64,000 nucleotides of DNA from Gemmatimonadota bacterium (GCA_022820995.1 JAJEEM010000050.1:1-64000), one strand, 5' to 3'. Shown: positions 1-8,302, numbered from the stretch's first letter. Notes: generated from the sequence alone by a model not told the origin. Made by a program: numbers and translations.

Positions 1-202
1 CCGGCTCGGCCACCGCCCCCCCGGCGACGGGCGGAGTCGGCGCTAGCCGCACGGGCGATGCGGGCGCCGCGCTCCCCGCCGCCGCGTCGTCCGCCGCCGC
101 CCTCCCCTCCGCTCCCGGGCCGATTTCCGGCGCGCAGCCCGCGACCATCGCGGCCACCGCGCCGAGCGCAACGAGCATCGCCGATGTCGTCCGTTTCATC
201 AT
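1..202 (-). CDS. Secreted lipoprotein, N-terminal part (runs off left edge)
   Basis: This gene is absent from the ORF track because its 3' end lies outside the window. Reading leftward from 202 the frame stays open to base 1 (67 codons). It begins with a typical lipoprotein signal: basic MMKRTT, a hydrophobic stretch (LVALGAVAAMVAG) and a Cys at the expected lipobox (VAGC). A Pro/Ala-rich linker follows, which is common just after the lipid anchor. There are two adjacent ATGs at 202 and 199. A GGAAGG Shine-Dalgarno six bases from the second favours 199. The body of the protein is not visible, so its function is unknown. It is transcribed divergently from the ABC exporter, with about 100 bases between the two starts that must hold both promoters. 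Confidence 0.72.
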   Translation of the reverse strand, partial: MMKRTTSAMLVALGAVAAMVAGCAPEIGPGAEGRAAADDAAAGSAAPASPVRLAPTPPVAGGAVAEP

Positions 203-302
203 GTGCCTTCCCGTGTGTCGTTGTACGGCCTGCAGCCCGCGCATACGTTCGAACGGTGCGCCCCCGCAGAATAAACGCCCGGCCGGCTCCCGCGGAGACA
301 TC

Positions 303-2084
303 TTGAGATCGCTCAGAGCGCTGCTACCCTACTTCCGCCCGTACCGCCTGGGTATCGCGGTCGGGCTTGCGCTCGTGATCTTGAGCAATCTGTTCACGGT
401 CGCGGGCCCATGGGTGCTCAAGATGGCGGTCGACGCGCTGGAAAGGGAACTCCGCCCCGATCTCATCCTGCGCTACGCCCTCGTGTTCACGGCGATTTCC
501 GTCGTCGCCGGCGCGACGAGATTCTGGATGCGCAAGCTCCTCAACGGGCTGAGCCGCCGCATGGAGACGGATATCCGGAGCGACCTCTTCGCGCACCTCC
601 TCAGGCTTCCGCCGCAGTTCTTCGATGCCTGGCGCACGGGCGATCTCGTGAGCCGCGCGACGAACGACGTCCAGGCCGTCCGCATGGTCGCCGGACCCGC
701 GATCATGTACGCGGTGAACACCGCCACCGTCGCGACGCTGGCGCTCGGGCTCATGATCTGGATCGATCCCATGCTCACGCTCTGGGCGATGATCCCGATG
801 GTCGTCCTCCCCCCCATCGTGTTCATGTTCGGCCGGCAGATTCACGAGCGCTTCGAGAGAATCCAGGCGCAGTTCTCCGAGATCTCCAACTTCGCCCAGG
901 AGAACCTGGCGGGGACGCGCATCGTGAAGGCGTACGTGCGGGAGGAGGCTCAGACCCGGCGTTTCGAGACGCTCAACCGGGACTACAAGTCGCGCAATCT
1001 CTCCCTCGCCCGCGTGTGGGGACTGTTCCATCCGTCGCTCATGTTCTTCACGGGCGTCGGCGCGGTCGTCGTGCTGTGGTTCGGGGGCGGACAGGTAGCT
1101 CGGGGTGCGATCACCCTCGGCGATTTCGTCGCATTCTCCCTCTACCTCACGATGCTGATGTGGCCGATGATCGCTCTCGGCTGGGTCACGAACCTCTTCC
1201 AGCGCGGCGCGGCCTCGATGGGCCGCCTTAACGAACTGTTCGACATCGTTCCCGCGGTCCGGGACCCGGAGTCGCCGGTCTCGCTCACGCCGGTGAGGGG
1301 CGCGCTGGAGTTCGACGACGTTTCCTTCCGCTATCCGGAAACGGAGCGCGATGTGCTGCGGGACGTCTCCTTCCGCATCGAACCTGGGCAGACGGTCGCC
1401 ATCGTCGGCGCGACGGCGAGCGGCAAGTCCACGCTGGCCGCGCTCATCCCCCGTCTCTACGACGTGACGGCGGGGACGATTCGCCTGGATGGCGTGGATA
1501 TCCGCGAACTCGACCTGGGGCTGCTGCGCGACTCGATGGCTTTCGTGCCGCAGGAGCCGTTCCTGTTCAGCATGCGGCTGAGGACGAACATCGAACTCCT
1601 GCACGGAGGAAGGGACGCGGGGGAGCCCCTCTCGGAGGAACTCCGCAGCGCACTCGCCGTCTCGCAGCTGGAGAAGACGCTGGCCGTCCTTCCCGATGGG
1701 ATCGACACGCGCCTCGGCGAGCGCGGCATCAACCTTTCGGGCGGACAGAAACAGCGTGCCACGCTGGCCCGGGCCGTCCACCGCGATGCACCGGTCCTCA
1801 TCCTGGACGACGCGCTGTCGGCCGTGGATTCGGAGACGGAAACGGCGATCCTGGAGGCGCTGCGCGAATACATGTCCGGGCGCACCTCCATCATCGTCTC
1901 CCACCGGGTGTCGGCGGTGCGCACGGCCGACCTGATCCTGGTCCTGGACGATGGACGCCTCGTCGAGCGCGGCAACCATGAAGATCTGATCGCGGCCGAC
2001 GGCGTCTACGCGCGTCTGCTTCGCCGCCAGCTCATGGCCGAGGAACTCGAGCGCATCGAGCAGCGGCGCGTCGCCAGCGCCTGA
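303..2084 (+). CDS. ABC exporter half-transporter (permease fused to ATPase)
   Basis: A type IV ABC exporter subunit of the MsbA/LmrA kind, expected to work as a dimer in the cytoplasmic membrane. An N-terminal six-helix membrane domain of about 320 residues is followed by an ATPase domain. The ATPase has a Walker A (GATASGKST, near residue 370), the signature LSGGQ (near 478), a Walker B (VLILDDALSAVD) and an H-loop (SHR). I place the start at TTG 303, which gives MRSLRALLPYF, because GGAG lies five bases upstream. The ORF-track start at 201 would overlap the divergent lipoprotein start and adds a non-family-like basic extension. At about 593 residues the length is normal. The substrate (lipid, drug or peptide) cannot be read from the sequence. 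Confidence 0.93.
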   Translation: MRSLRALLPYFRPYRLGIAVGLALVILSNLFTVAGPWVLKMAVDALERELRPDLILRYALVFTAISVVAGATRFWMRKLLNGLSRRMETDIRSDLFAHLLRLPPQFFDAWRTGDLVSRATNDVQAVRMVAGPAIMYAVNTATVATLALGLMIWIDPMLTLWAMIPMVVLPPIVFMFGRQIHERFERIQAQFSEISNFAQENLAGTRIVKAYVREEAQTRRFETLNRDYKSRNLSLARVWGLFHPSLMFFTGVGAVVVLWFGGGQVARGAITLGDFVAFSLYLTMLMWPMIALGWVTNLFQRGAASMGRLNELFDIVPAVRDPESPVSLTPVRGALEFDDVSFRYPETERDVLRDVSFRIEPGQTVAIVGATASGKSTLAALIPRLYDVTAGTIRLDGVDIRELDLGLLRDSMAFVPQEPFLFSMRLRTNIELLHGGRDAGEPLSEELRSALAVSQLEKTLAVLPDGIDTRLGERGINLSGGQKQRATLARAVHRDAPVLILDDALSAVDSETETAILEALREYMSGRTSIIVSHRVSAVRTADLILVLDDGRLVERGNHEDLIAADGVYARLLRRQLMAEELERIEQRRVASA

Positions 2085-2100
2085 CGCTCCGGCCCCCGGG

Positions 2101-3048
2101 TTACCGGTACTCCGACCGGAACCCGATCATCTTGTAGGCGAGCTTGGCCGCGGTGAAGGCCGAAGCCTCTTCGCCCCGACGCGGGGCGAGTTCCACGATG
2201 TCCGCGCCCACGACGCGGCGCTCGCCGAAGACCCGGGAGAGCAGATCCAGCGCGTCCCACCAGCTTCCGCCGCCGGGTTCCGGCGTGCCGGTGGCCGGCA
2301 TCACGGACGGATCGAAAAAGTCCACGTCGAACGTGATGTAGACGTTCTCCCCCAGCGCCTCCAGGGCCCGCTCAACCCAGCCCGGGCGGCGCATCTCGTG
2401 GGCGAAGACGACCTCGATCCCGTGTTCGCGGATGACGTCCCGCTCCTCCCGCGTGAGCGCCCGGATCCCGACCGCTACGATATTCGTCGCGCTCGGCCGG
2501 CCCGCGCCGCCGTGCAACCGGTGCTCGAGTACCCGGCGCATGACACAGGCATGGTTCCATGGGGAGTCGTGGTGGCGATCCCTGAGGTCCGTGTGCGCGT
2601 CGAACTGGAGAATCGTGACGTCGCCGCCGAGCCGCTCCGCCCACGCGGTGGCCGGTGCGCTGGATATCGAATGCTCCCCGCCCAGTCCGATGACGAAGCG
2701 GTCCCCCGCGGCCTCGAGCAGATCGTCGTACAGGGCCCGCAGCCTCGCGATCGCGGGTTCGGGGCCGGCGGTGCCGAGGTCGATGGACGGGAGCGTGCAC
2801 ACGCCGACCTCGTACGGCTCGCGGTCCAGTTCCTCGTCATACCATTCGATGTAGCGCGACGCCTCGATGATCGCGGCCGGACCTTCGCGCGTACCCGTCC
2901 CCCAGCTTGTCGTCGCTTCGTAGGGGATGGGGAGGATCACGGCGCCGGCCGTCTCCCAACGGCACAGTTCGGGCGGGAGATCGAGGAAGTTGCGGCGGTC
3001 CGTCCAGGCGTGCTCCGCGAGAGCGCGGGGCAGATCGGCCTCGTTCAG
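2101..3048 (-). CDS. speB: Agmatinase/arginase-family ureohydrolase
   Basis: Binuclear-manganese hydrolase of the arginase/agmatinase/formimidoglutamase family, most like agmatinase (agmatine to putrescine plus urea). The metal-binding blocks are all visible: GGEHSIS, FDAHTDLRD and DVDFFDP followed by EPGG. The ORF track starts at GTG 2940, but the upstream codons read NFLDLPPELCRWETAGAV, which looks like the real N-terminus of the family. No ATG, GTG or TTG exists in that extension. The best candidate is CTG at 3048, overlapping the TGA of the preceding fur-family gene as CTGA. Another CTG nearer a GGAGG is also possible. Substrate specificity is inferred. It converges on the ABC exporter gene with a 16-base gap. 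Confidence 0.85.
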   Translation of the reverse strand: MNEADLPRALAEHAWTDRRNFLDLPPELCRWETAGAVILPIPYEATTSWGTGTREGPAAIIEASRYIEWYDEELDREPYEVGVCTLPSIDLGTAGPEPAIARLRALYDDLLEAAGDRFVIGLGGEHSISSAPATAWAERLGGDVTILQFDAHTDLRDRHHDSPWNHACVMRRVLEHRLHGGAGRPSATNIVAVGIRALTREERDVIREHGIEVVFAHEMRRPGWVERALEALGENVYITFDVDFFDPSVMPATGTPEPGGGSWWDALDLLSRVFGERRVVGADIVELAPRRGEEASAFTAAKLAYKMIGFRSEYR

Positions 3049-3491
3049 TGCAGGCAGTCGGGGCAGTAGCCCTCCAGCTCGAGCCGGTAGCCGACGACAT
3101 TGAACGGCGTCATATCGGCCAGACCCTCCATCCAGTCGCGTGGGCGCAGGCCTTCGATGTCCTGAACGCGGCCGCAGGAGAGACAGCGGATATGTTCGTG
3201 ATCATCGGTGCGGCCATCGTAGCGCGCGGGACCCACGCCGAGCGAGAGCTTACGCGCGACCCCGCAGGTCACGAACGCCTCGAGCGCCTTGTAGACCGTG
3301 GCGAGGCTGATGTCCGGAATCCGCTCGCGCACCGAGGTGAAGACATCGTCCGCCGTCGGGTGCGAGGACGTGCCGGACAGCACGCGGTACACGGCCGCGC
3401 GCTGGGTCGTAAACCGGTGGCCGCCGGCTTCCAGGGCACGACGCAACTCTTCTCGGGACACGCCTCGGCGTGGAGCTTCGGGAGGACTCAC
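3045..3491 (-). CDS. Fur-family metal/peroxide-responsive repressor
   Basis: A 148-residue DNA-binding repressor of the Fur/PerR/Zur family. The N-terminal winged helix covers residues 15-85, with the recognition-helix region reading ISLATVYKALE. The dimerisation part holds the usual metal-site stretch DDHEHIRCLSCG and a C-terminal CPDCLH, giving the two CxxC pairs of the structural zinc site. Whether it senses iron, zinc or peroxide cannot be settled from these motifs; the general look is PerR-like. It sits between an unknown protein gene and the ureohydrolase, whose start overlaps its stop codon. A Fur-type dyad near 30.6 kb is a candidate target elsewhere in the window. Confidence 0.9.
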   Translation of the reverse strand: MSPPEAPRRGVSREELRRALEAGGHRFTTQRAAVYRVLSGTSSHPTADDVFTSVRERIPDISLATVYKALEAFVTCGVARKLSLGVGPARYDGRTDDHEHIRCLSCGRVQDIEGLRPRDWMEGLADMTPFNVVGYRLELEGYCPDCLH

Positions 3492-3560
3492 TTGACCATC
3501 ACACCGTCAGGAAACGGGCCATCGCTCGGTCTTCGCGACCGATCCTCGCGTTCGCCGAAG

Positions 3561-4010
3561 CTAACGACCCCGTCCGGCGGGATCAACGGAGACCTCCGCC
3601 TCCCGCGACTGTTCCAGGAGCGCTTCCCAGCGCGCCCCGTCACCCTCGATCGGTACGTGACGAACCGCCGCGGGCTGTCCGAGCCGCCGCTGCAGTCCGG
3701 CCACGAGGCCGGGCACACGGTTCGCCGGCGCCCGTCCGTGCTCCACGACCACCTGGTGGGCGGGCGTGCCGTTGGCCGGCACCATGCGAGCGCTGTAGAG
3801 GGCGCGTCCGCCGTCCTCGAGGATGCTCGTGAAGAGGAAGAACTCGGAGGATTCCTCCATCTGGGGGAGGGGCGGAAAGAGCCAGACATCGGCAATGCGG
3901 GGCGGAGGGATGCGCCGGCCGAGGTCGCCGAGCCGCGCCGCGCGAGAACCCGGATCGTCCATAACCCCGTTCCCCGCGTGCGGAAGTTCGTTCGTGACCT
4001 TCGCGTCCAT
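3561..4010 (-). CDS. Conserved-looking protein of unknown function
   Basis: A 149-residue soluble protein I do not recognise. The start is placed at ATG 4010 (MDAKVTNELPHAG) because GGGGAGG precedes it closely; the ORF track runs 33 residues further upstream. The middle reads like a folded domain (IADVWLFPPLPQMEESSEFFLFTS) with alternating hydrophobic strands, followed by a strand-turn-strand pattern. No signal peptide, membrane segment or catalytic motif is visible. It is the first gene of a leftward set with the Fur-family regulator (69 bases downstream) and the ureohydrolase. The competing 198-residue frame at 3488-4084 on the same strand is Arg/Ser-rich and looks like a shadow. Confidence 0.6.
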   Translation of the reverse strand: MDAKVTNELPHAGNGVMDDPGSRAARLGDLGRRIPPPRIADVWLFPPLPQMEESSEFFLFTSILEDGGRALYSARMVPANGTPAHQVVVEHGRAPANRVPGLVAGLQRRLGQPAAVRHVPIEGDGARWEALLEQSREAEVSVDPAGRGR

Positions 4011-4145
4011 CTCATCCTCCCCGCCGAATCCCCACCCTGGGCTCCGCTGCCGGCAGCCCCGAACGCACGGCACGTCTTCAACATACCCCGATGTCCCGGA
4101 CGGAGGCAATCCGAAGAGCCCGCCCCGCGCCCGTACGGACCGGTG

Positions 4146-5180
4146 CTACCGGGCCTTCTTCGAGGCCACCGCCGCCTCCACGAGCGGGCGCAACGCGTCC
4201 AGCACGACCCGCACCGCCTCTTCCAGATCGAGTTCTACGAGGACACCGGAAGCCTTCGCGTGTCCGCCGCCGCCGAGGAGCTGCGCGACGCCGGACACGT
4301 CCACTTCCCCGTTCGAACGCAGCGACACCTTCGTGCGATTGCGCGCGAGGCCGCGGAAGAGGAGTCCGACCTCCATTCCCGCGAGCCGGCGCGGGAACTC
4401 GACCAGGCCTTCCATGTCGTCGCTTCGCGCACCCGTCCTCGAGAGGGCCCGACGGTCGAGCGCGATCCAGGCGATGGGGGCGCGAGGGTCGACTTCCAGA
4501 CCCTCGAGGCCCAGCCGCATGAGGGCCAGCCGTCCCCGGCTGTACACGCCGTACAGCTCGCGGTAGAGCGCACCCGTATCCACACCCGTCTCCAGCAGCA
4601 CGGACGCGATCGCGTGCGCACGGGGAGAGGTGTTCGAGAAGCGGAACGAGCCAGTATCCGTCGAAATCGCCGTATAGAGAGCTTCCGCTTCCGCTCGCGT
4701 GAGCTCTTCGTCGTCGAGCGAGAGCAGGTCGTAGACGAGTTCACCCGTCGCGCACGCGGAGGGATCGCGGATCGCCGGCGTCACGAGGGGGGATCCCACA
4801 GGCGGATGATGGTCGATCAGGACGCCCCCCGTCCGCTCCGCATGTTCGGGCAGGCCGCCGAGACGCTTCGGCTCGGCGGTGTCGAGGATGGCGATCGTGT
4901 CGGCCGCGTTCAGCGGATCCGCGGCCGCCGGGTCCTCCTCCACGAGCGCCGGGATGTCCGAGAGGAGGAATCGCAGCGAGGACGGCGGCCGGCTCGGGGT
5001 GACGATCGTGGCTTCGGCTCCGTGCCGCAGCAGCCGGCAGGCCAGCGCGACCATGCTGCCGAGCCCGTCGCCGTCGGGATTCACGTGGGTCGTGAGCACG
5101 ACGGACGCTGCGTCGCGCAGGCGGCGCCGGATCGCTTCGAGCGCCTTCGCGCGAGCCGGCGACATCGGGGACACGGTCAA
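4146..5180 (-). CDS. nrnA: DHH/DHHA1 phosphoesterase, oligoribonuclease/pAp-phosphatase type
   Basis: NrnA-like bifunctional enzyme that degrades nano-RNA and dephosphorylates 3'-phosphoadenosine 5'-phosphate. The DHH domain shows THVNPDGDGLGS, an Asp in AILDTAE and the diagnostic IDHHPP. The C-terminal DHHA1 domain ends in GGGGHAKASG, the substrate-binding glycine loop. The length of 344 residues is normal. The start is TTG at 5180, overlapping the coaE stop as TTGA, with GGGAG upstream. ATG at 5165 is an alternative. It is translationally coupled to coaE. Confidence 0.92.
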   Translation of the reverse strand: MTVSPMSPARAKALEAIRRRLRDAASVVLTTHVNPDGDGLGSMVALACRLLRHGAEATIVTPSRPPSSLRFLLSDIPALVEEDPAAADPLNAADTIAILDTAEPKRLGGLPEHAERTGGVLIDHHPPVGSPLVTPAIRDPSACATGELVYDLLSLDDEELTRAEAEALYTAISTDTGSFRFSNTSPRAHAIASVLLETGVDTGALYRELYGVYSRGRLALMRLGLEGLEVDPRAPIAWIALDRRALSRTGARSDDMEGLVEFPRRLAGMEVGLLFRGLARNRTKVSLRSNGEVDVSGVAQLLGGGGHAKASGVLVELDLEEAVRVVLDALRPLVEAAVASKKAR

Positions 5181-5794
5181 GGTCCGCTCCCGCCGGCCGC
5201 CCGCAGGATCTCCCGCCAGAGTCCGCGGGTGGCGATGTCCAGTTCGCCGGGATCCCCCCGGTTGTCGAGCACGCGATCTGCCCGACGCCGTTTCTCCGAA
5301 GCCGCGAGTTGCGCGGCATCGATGGCGGCGAACTCCTCCGCGGTCCAGTCTCGAGACGCCAGCGCCCGCGCCTCGCGCACCTCTCGCGGCGCATCCACGA
5401 CGACGATCATGTCGTAGTCGTCCTCCAGGCCGACCTCGAACAGAAGGGGGATTTCCTCCACGACCACGCGTACGCCCGCCGCGGCCGCCTCCCCGATTCG
5501 CCGGGCCCGGAGCTCACGGATTCCGGCGTGGGAGATCTCTTCGAGGCGTTCGCGGGCCCGCTCGTCGGCGACGGCGGCCTCCCGGAGCGCGGATCGGTCG
5601 ATGGTCCCATCGGGGCCGATGACCCTGCTCCCGAACGCTTCGCGGATGCGGGCGTATGCAGGGGATCCCGGAAGCACGACCTCGCGCGCGAGTTCGTCGG
5701 CGTCGATGACGGTGGCGCCCCTTTCGGCCAGATTCCCGGCCACCATGCTCTTGCCGGCGGCCACCGTTCCGGTCAGTCCGACGCGAAACGGCAT
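5177..5794 (-). CDS. coaE: Dephospho-CoA kinase
   Basis: Catalyses the last step of coenzyme A synthesis, the ATP-dependent phosphorylation of dephospho-CoA. The N-terminus MPFRVGLTGTVAAGKS holds the P-loop (GTVAAGKS). It is followed by the family Asp in VIDADELAREVV, and the lid and base-binding regions are in the expected order. The length of 205 residues is typical. It is followed immediately by nrnA in a start-stop overlap and preceded by the Fe-S carrier gene, whose stop is only seven bases upstream, so the three are probably co-transcribed. Confidence 0.95.
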   Translation of the reverse strand: MPFRVGLTGTVAAGKSMVAGNLAERGATVIDADELAREVVLPGSPAYARIREAFGSRVIGPDGTIDRSALREAAVADERARERLEEISHAGIRELRARRIGEAAAAGVRVVVEEIPLLFEVGLEDDYDMIVVVDAPREVREARALASRDWTAEEFAAIDAAQLAASEKRRRADRVLDNRGDPGELDIATRGLWREILRAAGGSGP

Positions 5795-5801
5795 GGTATG
5801 G

Positions 5802-6161
5802 CTAGACGGCGAAAGAGGTCCCGCAGCCGCAACTCCCCGTCGCGTTCGGATTCTCGAACGTGAACCCCGTGCCCTGAAACGAGCTGTGGTATCCGATGGA
5901 AAGACCGGCCAGGTACTGGGCGCTGAACGGATCGATGACGACGGGCACCCCCTCCGACTCGAAGGTGAAATCGTCCTCGCGCACCGCGGTGTCCATGTCC
6001 AGCCCGTATTCGAAGCCGGAGCACCCGCCCGGAATCACGCTCACCCTCAGGATCATCTCGGCGTCCGTCCCGGCCTGGAACTCCCTGACCTTCGCGGCCG
6101 CCTCCGGCGTCAGCGTGACGATGGGTTCGGCCGACCGCGTGGCCTCTGCTATTTCGCTCAT
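5802..6161 (-). CDS. A-type iron-sulfur cluster carrier (HesB/IscA/ErpA family)
   Basis: A 119-residue Fe-S carrier that hands clusters to apo-enzymes. The three conserved cysteines are present: one in IPGGCSGFEY (Cys47) and two in the C-terminal GSCGCGTSF (Cys111, Cys113). The ORF-track frame begins 160 residues earlier inside the PHP gene region and is an artefact. ATG 6161 has AAGGGTGG just upstream and gives a normal-length protein. ErpA, IscA and SufA cannot be told apart safely by motif alone. Likely clients in this window are aconitase and the [2Fe-2S] subunit of the molybdo-hydroxylase. Confidence 0.92.
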   Translation of the reverse strand: MSEIAEATRSAEPIVTLTPEAAAKVREFQAGTDAEMILRVSVIPGGCSGFEYGLDMDTAVREDDFTFESEGVPVVIDPFSAQYLAGLSIGYHSSFQGTGFTFENPNATGSCGCGTSFAV

Positions 6162-6253
6162 ACCACCCTTGCCTGCATCGCTTCGGGTACTCAGCGCGTC
6201 GGATTCCCCGCGCTGCCCATCTTCCTCAAGATAACCGACTTCGTCGTTTCTCC

Positions 6254-7165
6254 CTAGCGCGGCCCGGCGGCGGCCCGCCAGGCAGGCTGCCGGTCGGCCT
6301 TCCGGCACGACCTGCGGCCGATCTCTTCCAGCCATCGCATGGGCACGTGCGCCCACCCGGGAACACCCCGTCGGCCTGCGTCGGGTCCATGCCAGTCCGA
6401 GCCACCGCAACGGAGCAAGCCGAGTTCGTCGGCCAGAGCGTTCATGCGGCTCCGCACGGCCGGTGGATTCGCGGGGTGTACGACCTCGACGCCATCCAGA
6501 CCCTCGCCCGCCCAACGACGGACTTCGTCTTCGCCGTGCATCCTGCCCGGGTGCGCGAGGCAGACGACGCCCCCCGCCGCGTGCACGCGGTCGAATACGA
6601 TCTTCGGCGGTGTCGGTTCCTTCCCGACGAAGGCGGGACATCCGCGCGAGAGGTAACGCCGGAACGCCTCGTTGATATCGGCGGCCGCGCCGCGGGCCAC
6701 CACTGCCCGGCCGACATGGGCCCGGGTGGGGGCCGCGGCGCCCGTCTGGAGTTCAACGTCCTCCCAGGTCACGGGCGCGCCCGCTGCCTGCAGCCGTTCG
6801 ACGATCTCGCGCGCGCGCCGCACCCGGTCCTCGCGGTAGCGGGAGAGAAAAGCCTGCAGGCCCGAATCGGCCGCATCGAACCCGTACGCCAGGAGGTGCA
6901 CGGACCGGCCGGGTTCGTTCGCCGACAACTCCGCCCCCGGCAGGAAGCGGAGGCCGAGGTCTCGCGCCGCCGCCTCCGCCTCGGCGAGTCCCTGCGTCGT
7001 GTCGTGGTCCGTCAGGGAGAACCCGTCGAGACCGGCGTCCGCCACGGCCCGGGCCACGTCGGCCGGCGCGACCGTTCCATCGCTGGCGGTCGAGTGCATG
7101 TGCAGGTCGACGCACGGACCCGTTCCGGGCCCGGGGACTGTCCGGCCGGCGACGGGAACGGTCAC
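6254..7165 (-). CDS. PHP-domain metal-dependent phosphoesterase
   Basis: About 303 residues. The PHP fold motifs are clear: DLHMHSTASDG at the N-terminus, LTDHDTTQG, the Glu in LPGAELSAN, HLLAY, LAHPGR and a C-terminal GGSDWHGPD. The family includes 3',5'-nucleotide bisphosphatases (RNase AM/YciV-like) and histidinol-phosphatase relatives. The arrangement here resembles the YciV type, so removal of nucleotides from short RNA or pAp is plausible but inferred. The start is GTG 7165, overlapping the TGA of the upstream 80-residue gene as GTGA. The long ORF-track version (to 7378) runs through that gene and is not real. Confidence 0.88.
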   Translation of the reverse strand: MTVPVAGRTVPGPGTGPCVDLHMHSTASDGTVAPADVARAVADAGLDGFSLTDHDTTQGLAEAEAAARDLGLRFLPGAELSANEPGRSVHLLAYGFDAADSGLQAFLSRYREDRVRRAREIVERLQAAGAPVTWEDVELQTGAAAPTRAHVGRAVVARGAAADINEAFRRYLSRGCPAFVGKEPTPPKIVFDRVHAAGGVVCLAHPGRMHGEDEVRRWAGEGLDGVEVVHPANPPAVRSRMNALADELGLLRCGGSDWHGPDAGRRGVPGWAHVPMRWLEEIGRRSCRKADRQPAWRAAAGPR

Positions 7166-7404
7166 CGACTGTAGGTCGGATAGTCGCGGGGGATTCCCAT
7201 CGAACGCGAGGCCTCGAACAGGCCCTGAAGTTCCTCCTCTGACATCTCCTCCAGGACTTCGCTCCCGGCGTGCCGGTCCGGGTCCAGGCGAACCACCCGG
7301 TAGGGGCGCTGGTCGGTGCTCTGGCAGAAGAACACGACGACGCGCTCCCCATTCTCGTCGGCGAGTTCCGCCCGCCACACGTCTCCCTCGGCCTTGATTC
7401 TCAT
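7162..7404 (-). CDS. Small acidic protein coupled to the PHP gene, unknown function
   Basis: An 80-residue protein starting at ATG 7404 (MRIKAEGDVWRAEL). A beta-rich front half (GERVVVFFCQSTDQRPYRVV) is followed by an acidic helical tail (EVLEEMSEEELQGLFEAS). It has no signal peptide or membrane segment. I do not recognise a named family. Its stop overlaps the GTG start of the PHP phosphoesterase as GTGA, so the two are translationally coupled. It may be a partner or accessory subunit, but that is inference. Codon use matches its neighbours. Confidence 0.7.
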   Translation of the reverse strand: MRIKAEGDVWRAELADENGERVVVFFCQSTDQRPYRVVRLDPDRHAGSEVLEEMSEEELQGLFEASRSMGIPRDYPTYSR

Positions 7405-7516
7405 GCTCACGCGTTCATCGTCCGTTGTGCGGTTCGTCGTCCTTCGGGGCGGCACTGCGGGCCCCGGCGCGGCATGCGAGCCGGGGTTGAGGTCGGGATC
7501 ACAAGATCGGGGGACG

Positions 7517-8269
7517 ATGGAACAGGGTCAATGGCGACGGGCGCGGAGGCTCGTGCACGAGGCCCGGCGCGTGGTCGCGCTGACGGGGGCGGGGATCTCG
7601 GCCGAATCGGGCGTTCCGACGTTCCGGGACGCGGGCGGACTGTGGAAGAGCCATCGCCCCGAGGAACTCGCCACGCCCGAAGCGCTCGCTCGCGATCCGC
7701 GGACCGTGCTCGAATGGTACGCCTGGCGGCGATCGGCGCTCGCCGGCTGCCGGCCCAACGCGGGGCACCGGGCGCTCGCGCGCTTCTTCCTGCGGCGCGG
7801 GGAGGCCGGACTCGTGACCCAGAACGTCGATGGTCTCCACACGCGCGCCGCGCTCGAGGAAGCGGGAGAGGGGCCCGCGGAGGCGGCGCTGCCGCTCGAG
7901 CTTCACGGCGCCGTGGGCCGCGACCGCTGCGAGTCCTGCGAGGCGCGCTGGCCCGCCGAGCCGCTCGGCGAGACGCTCCCCCGCTGTTCCACCTGCGGGG
8001 GCCTCCGGCGGCCCGATGTCGTCCTCTTCGGCGAGATGCTCGACGCCGATCTGCTGGCCCGCGCGCGCCGGCTGGCGGAGCGGGCCGATCTGTGTCTCGT
8101 CGTCGGGACGAGCGCCGTCGTCTACCCCGCCGCGGCGCTTCCGCTCGCGACGCGCGGGGCCGGAGGCCACATCGTCGAGGTCAACGTGCAGCGCACGGCG
8201 CTCACCGAGGTCGCCACGCTGGCGCTCCATGGGGAGGCCGGAACGATCCTTCCGGCCCTGCTGGACTGA
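7517..8269 (+). CDS. cobB: Sirtuin NAD-dependent protein deacylase (CobB type)
   Basis: A 250-residue class III sirtuin that removes acyl groups from lysines while consuming NAD. The NAD pocket is TGAGISAESGVPTFRD (from residue 23), then TQNVDGLH and the catalytic His130 in LELHG. A zinc ribbon is formed by Cys138, Cys141, Cys157 and Cys160. Residues Tyr68 and Arg71 (YAWR) have the Tyr-x-x-Arg spacing that in CobB and SIRT5 binds the carboxylate of succinyl- or malonyl-lysine, so desuccinylase activity is likely. The start at ATG 7517 has a GGGG just upstream. The longer ORF-track form overlaps the divergent 80-residue gene. Confidence 0.93.
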   Translation: MEQGQWRRARRLVHEARRVVALTGAGISAESGVPTFRDAGGLWKSHRPEELATPEALARDPRTVLEWYAWRRSALAGCRPNAGHRALARFFLRRGEAGLVTQNVDGLHTRAALEEAGEGPAEAALPLELHGAVGRDRCESCEARWPAEPLGETLPRCSTCGGLRRPDVVLFGEMLDADLLARARRLAERADLCLVVGTSAVVYPAAALPLATRGAGGHIVEVNVQRTALTEVATLALHGEAGTILPALLD

Positions 8270-8302
8270 CAGCCCGCGGCAATTCCGGCCAGCAGTCCGT
8301 GG

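Noticed and set aside
58-306. 82-residue plus-strand ORF at the left edge
   Set aside because: Pro/Arg-rich shadow of the truncated lipoprotein gene read on the minus strand.
2907-5417. 836-residue plus-strand ORF
   Set aside because: It is the antisense shadow of speB, the fur-family gene, the unknown gene, nrnA and part of coaE; Arg/Pro-rich, no domain, and all five minus-strand genes are well supported.
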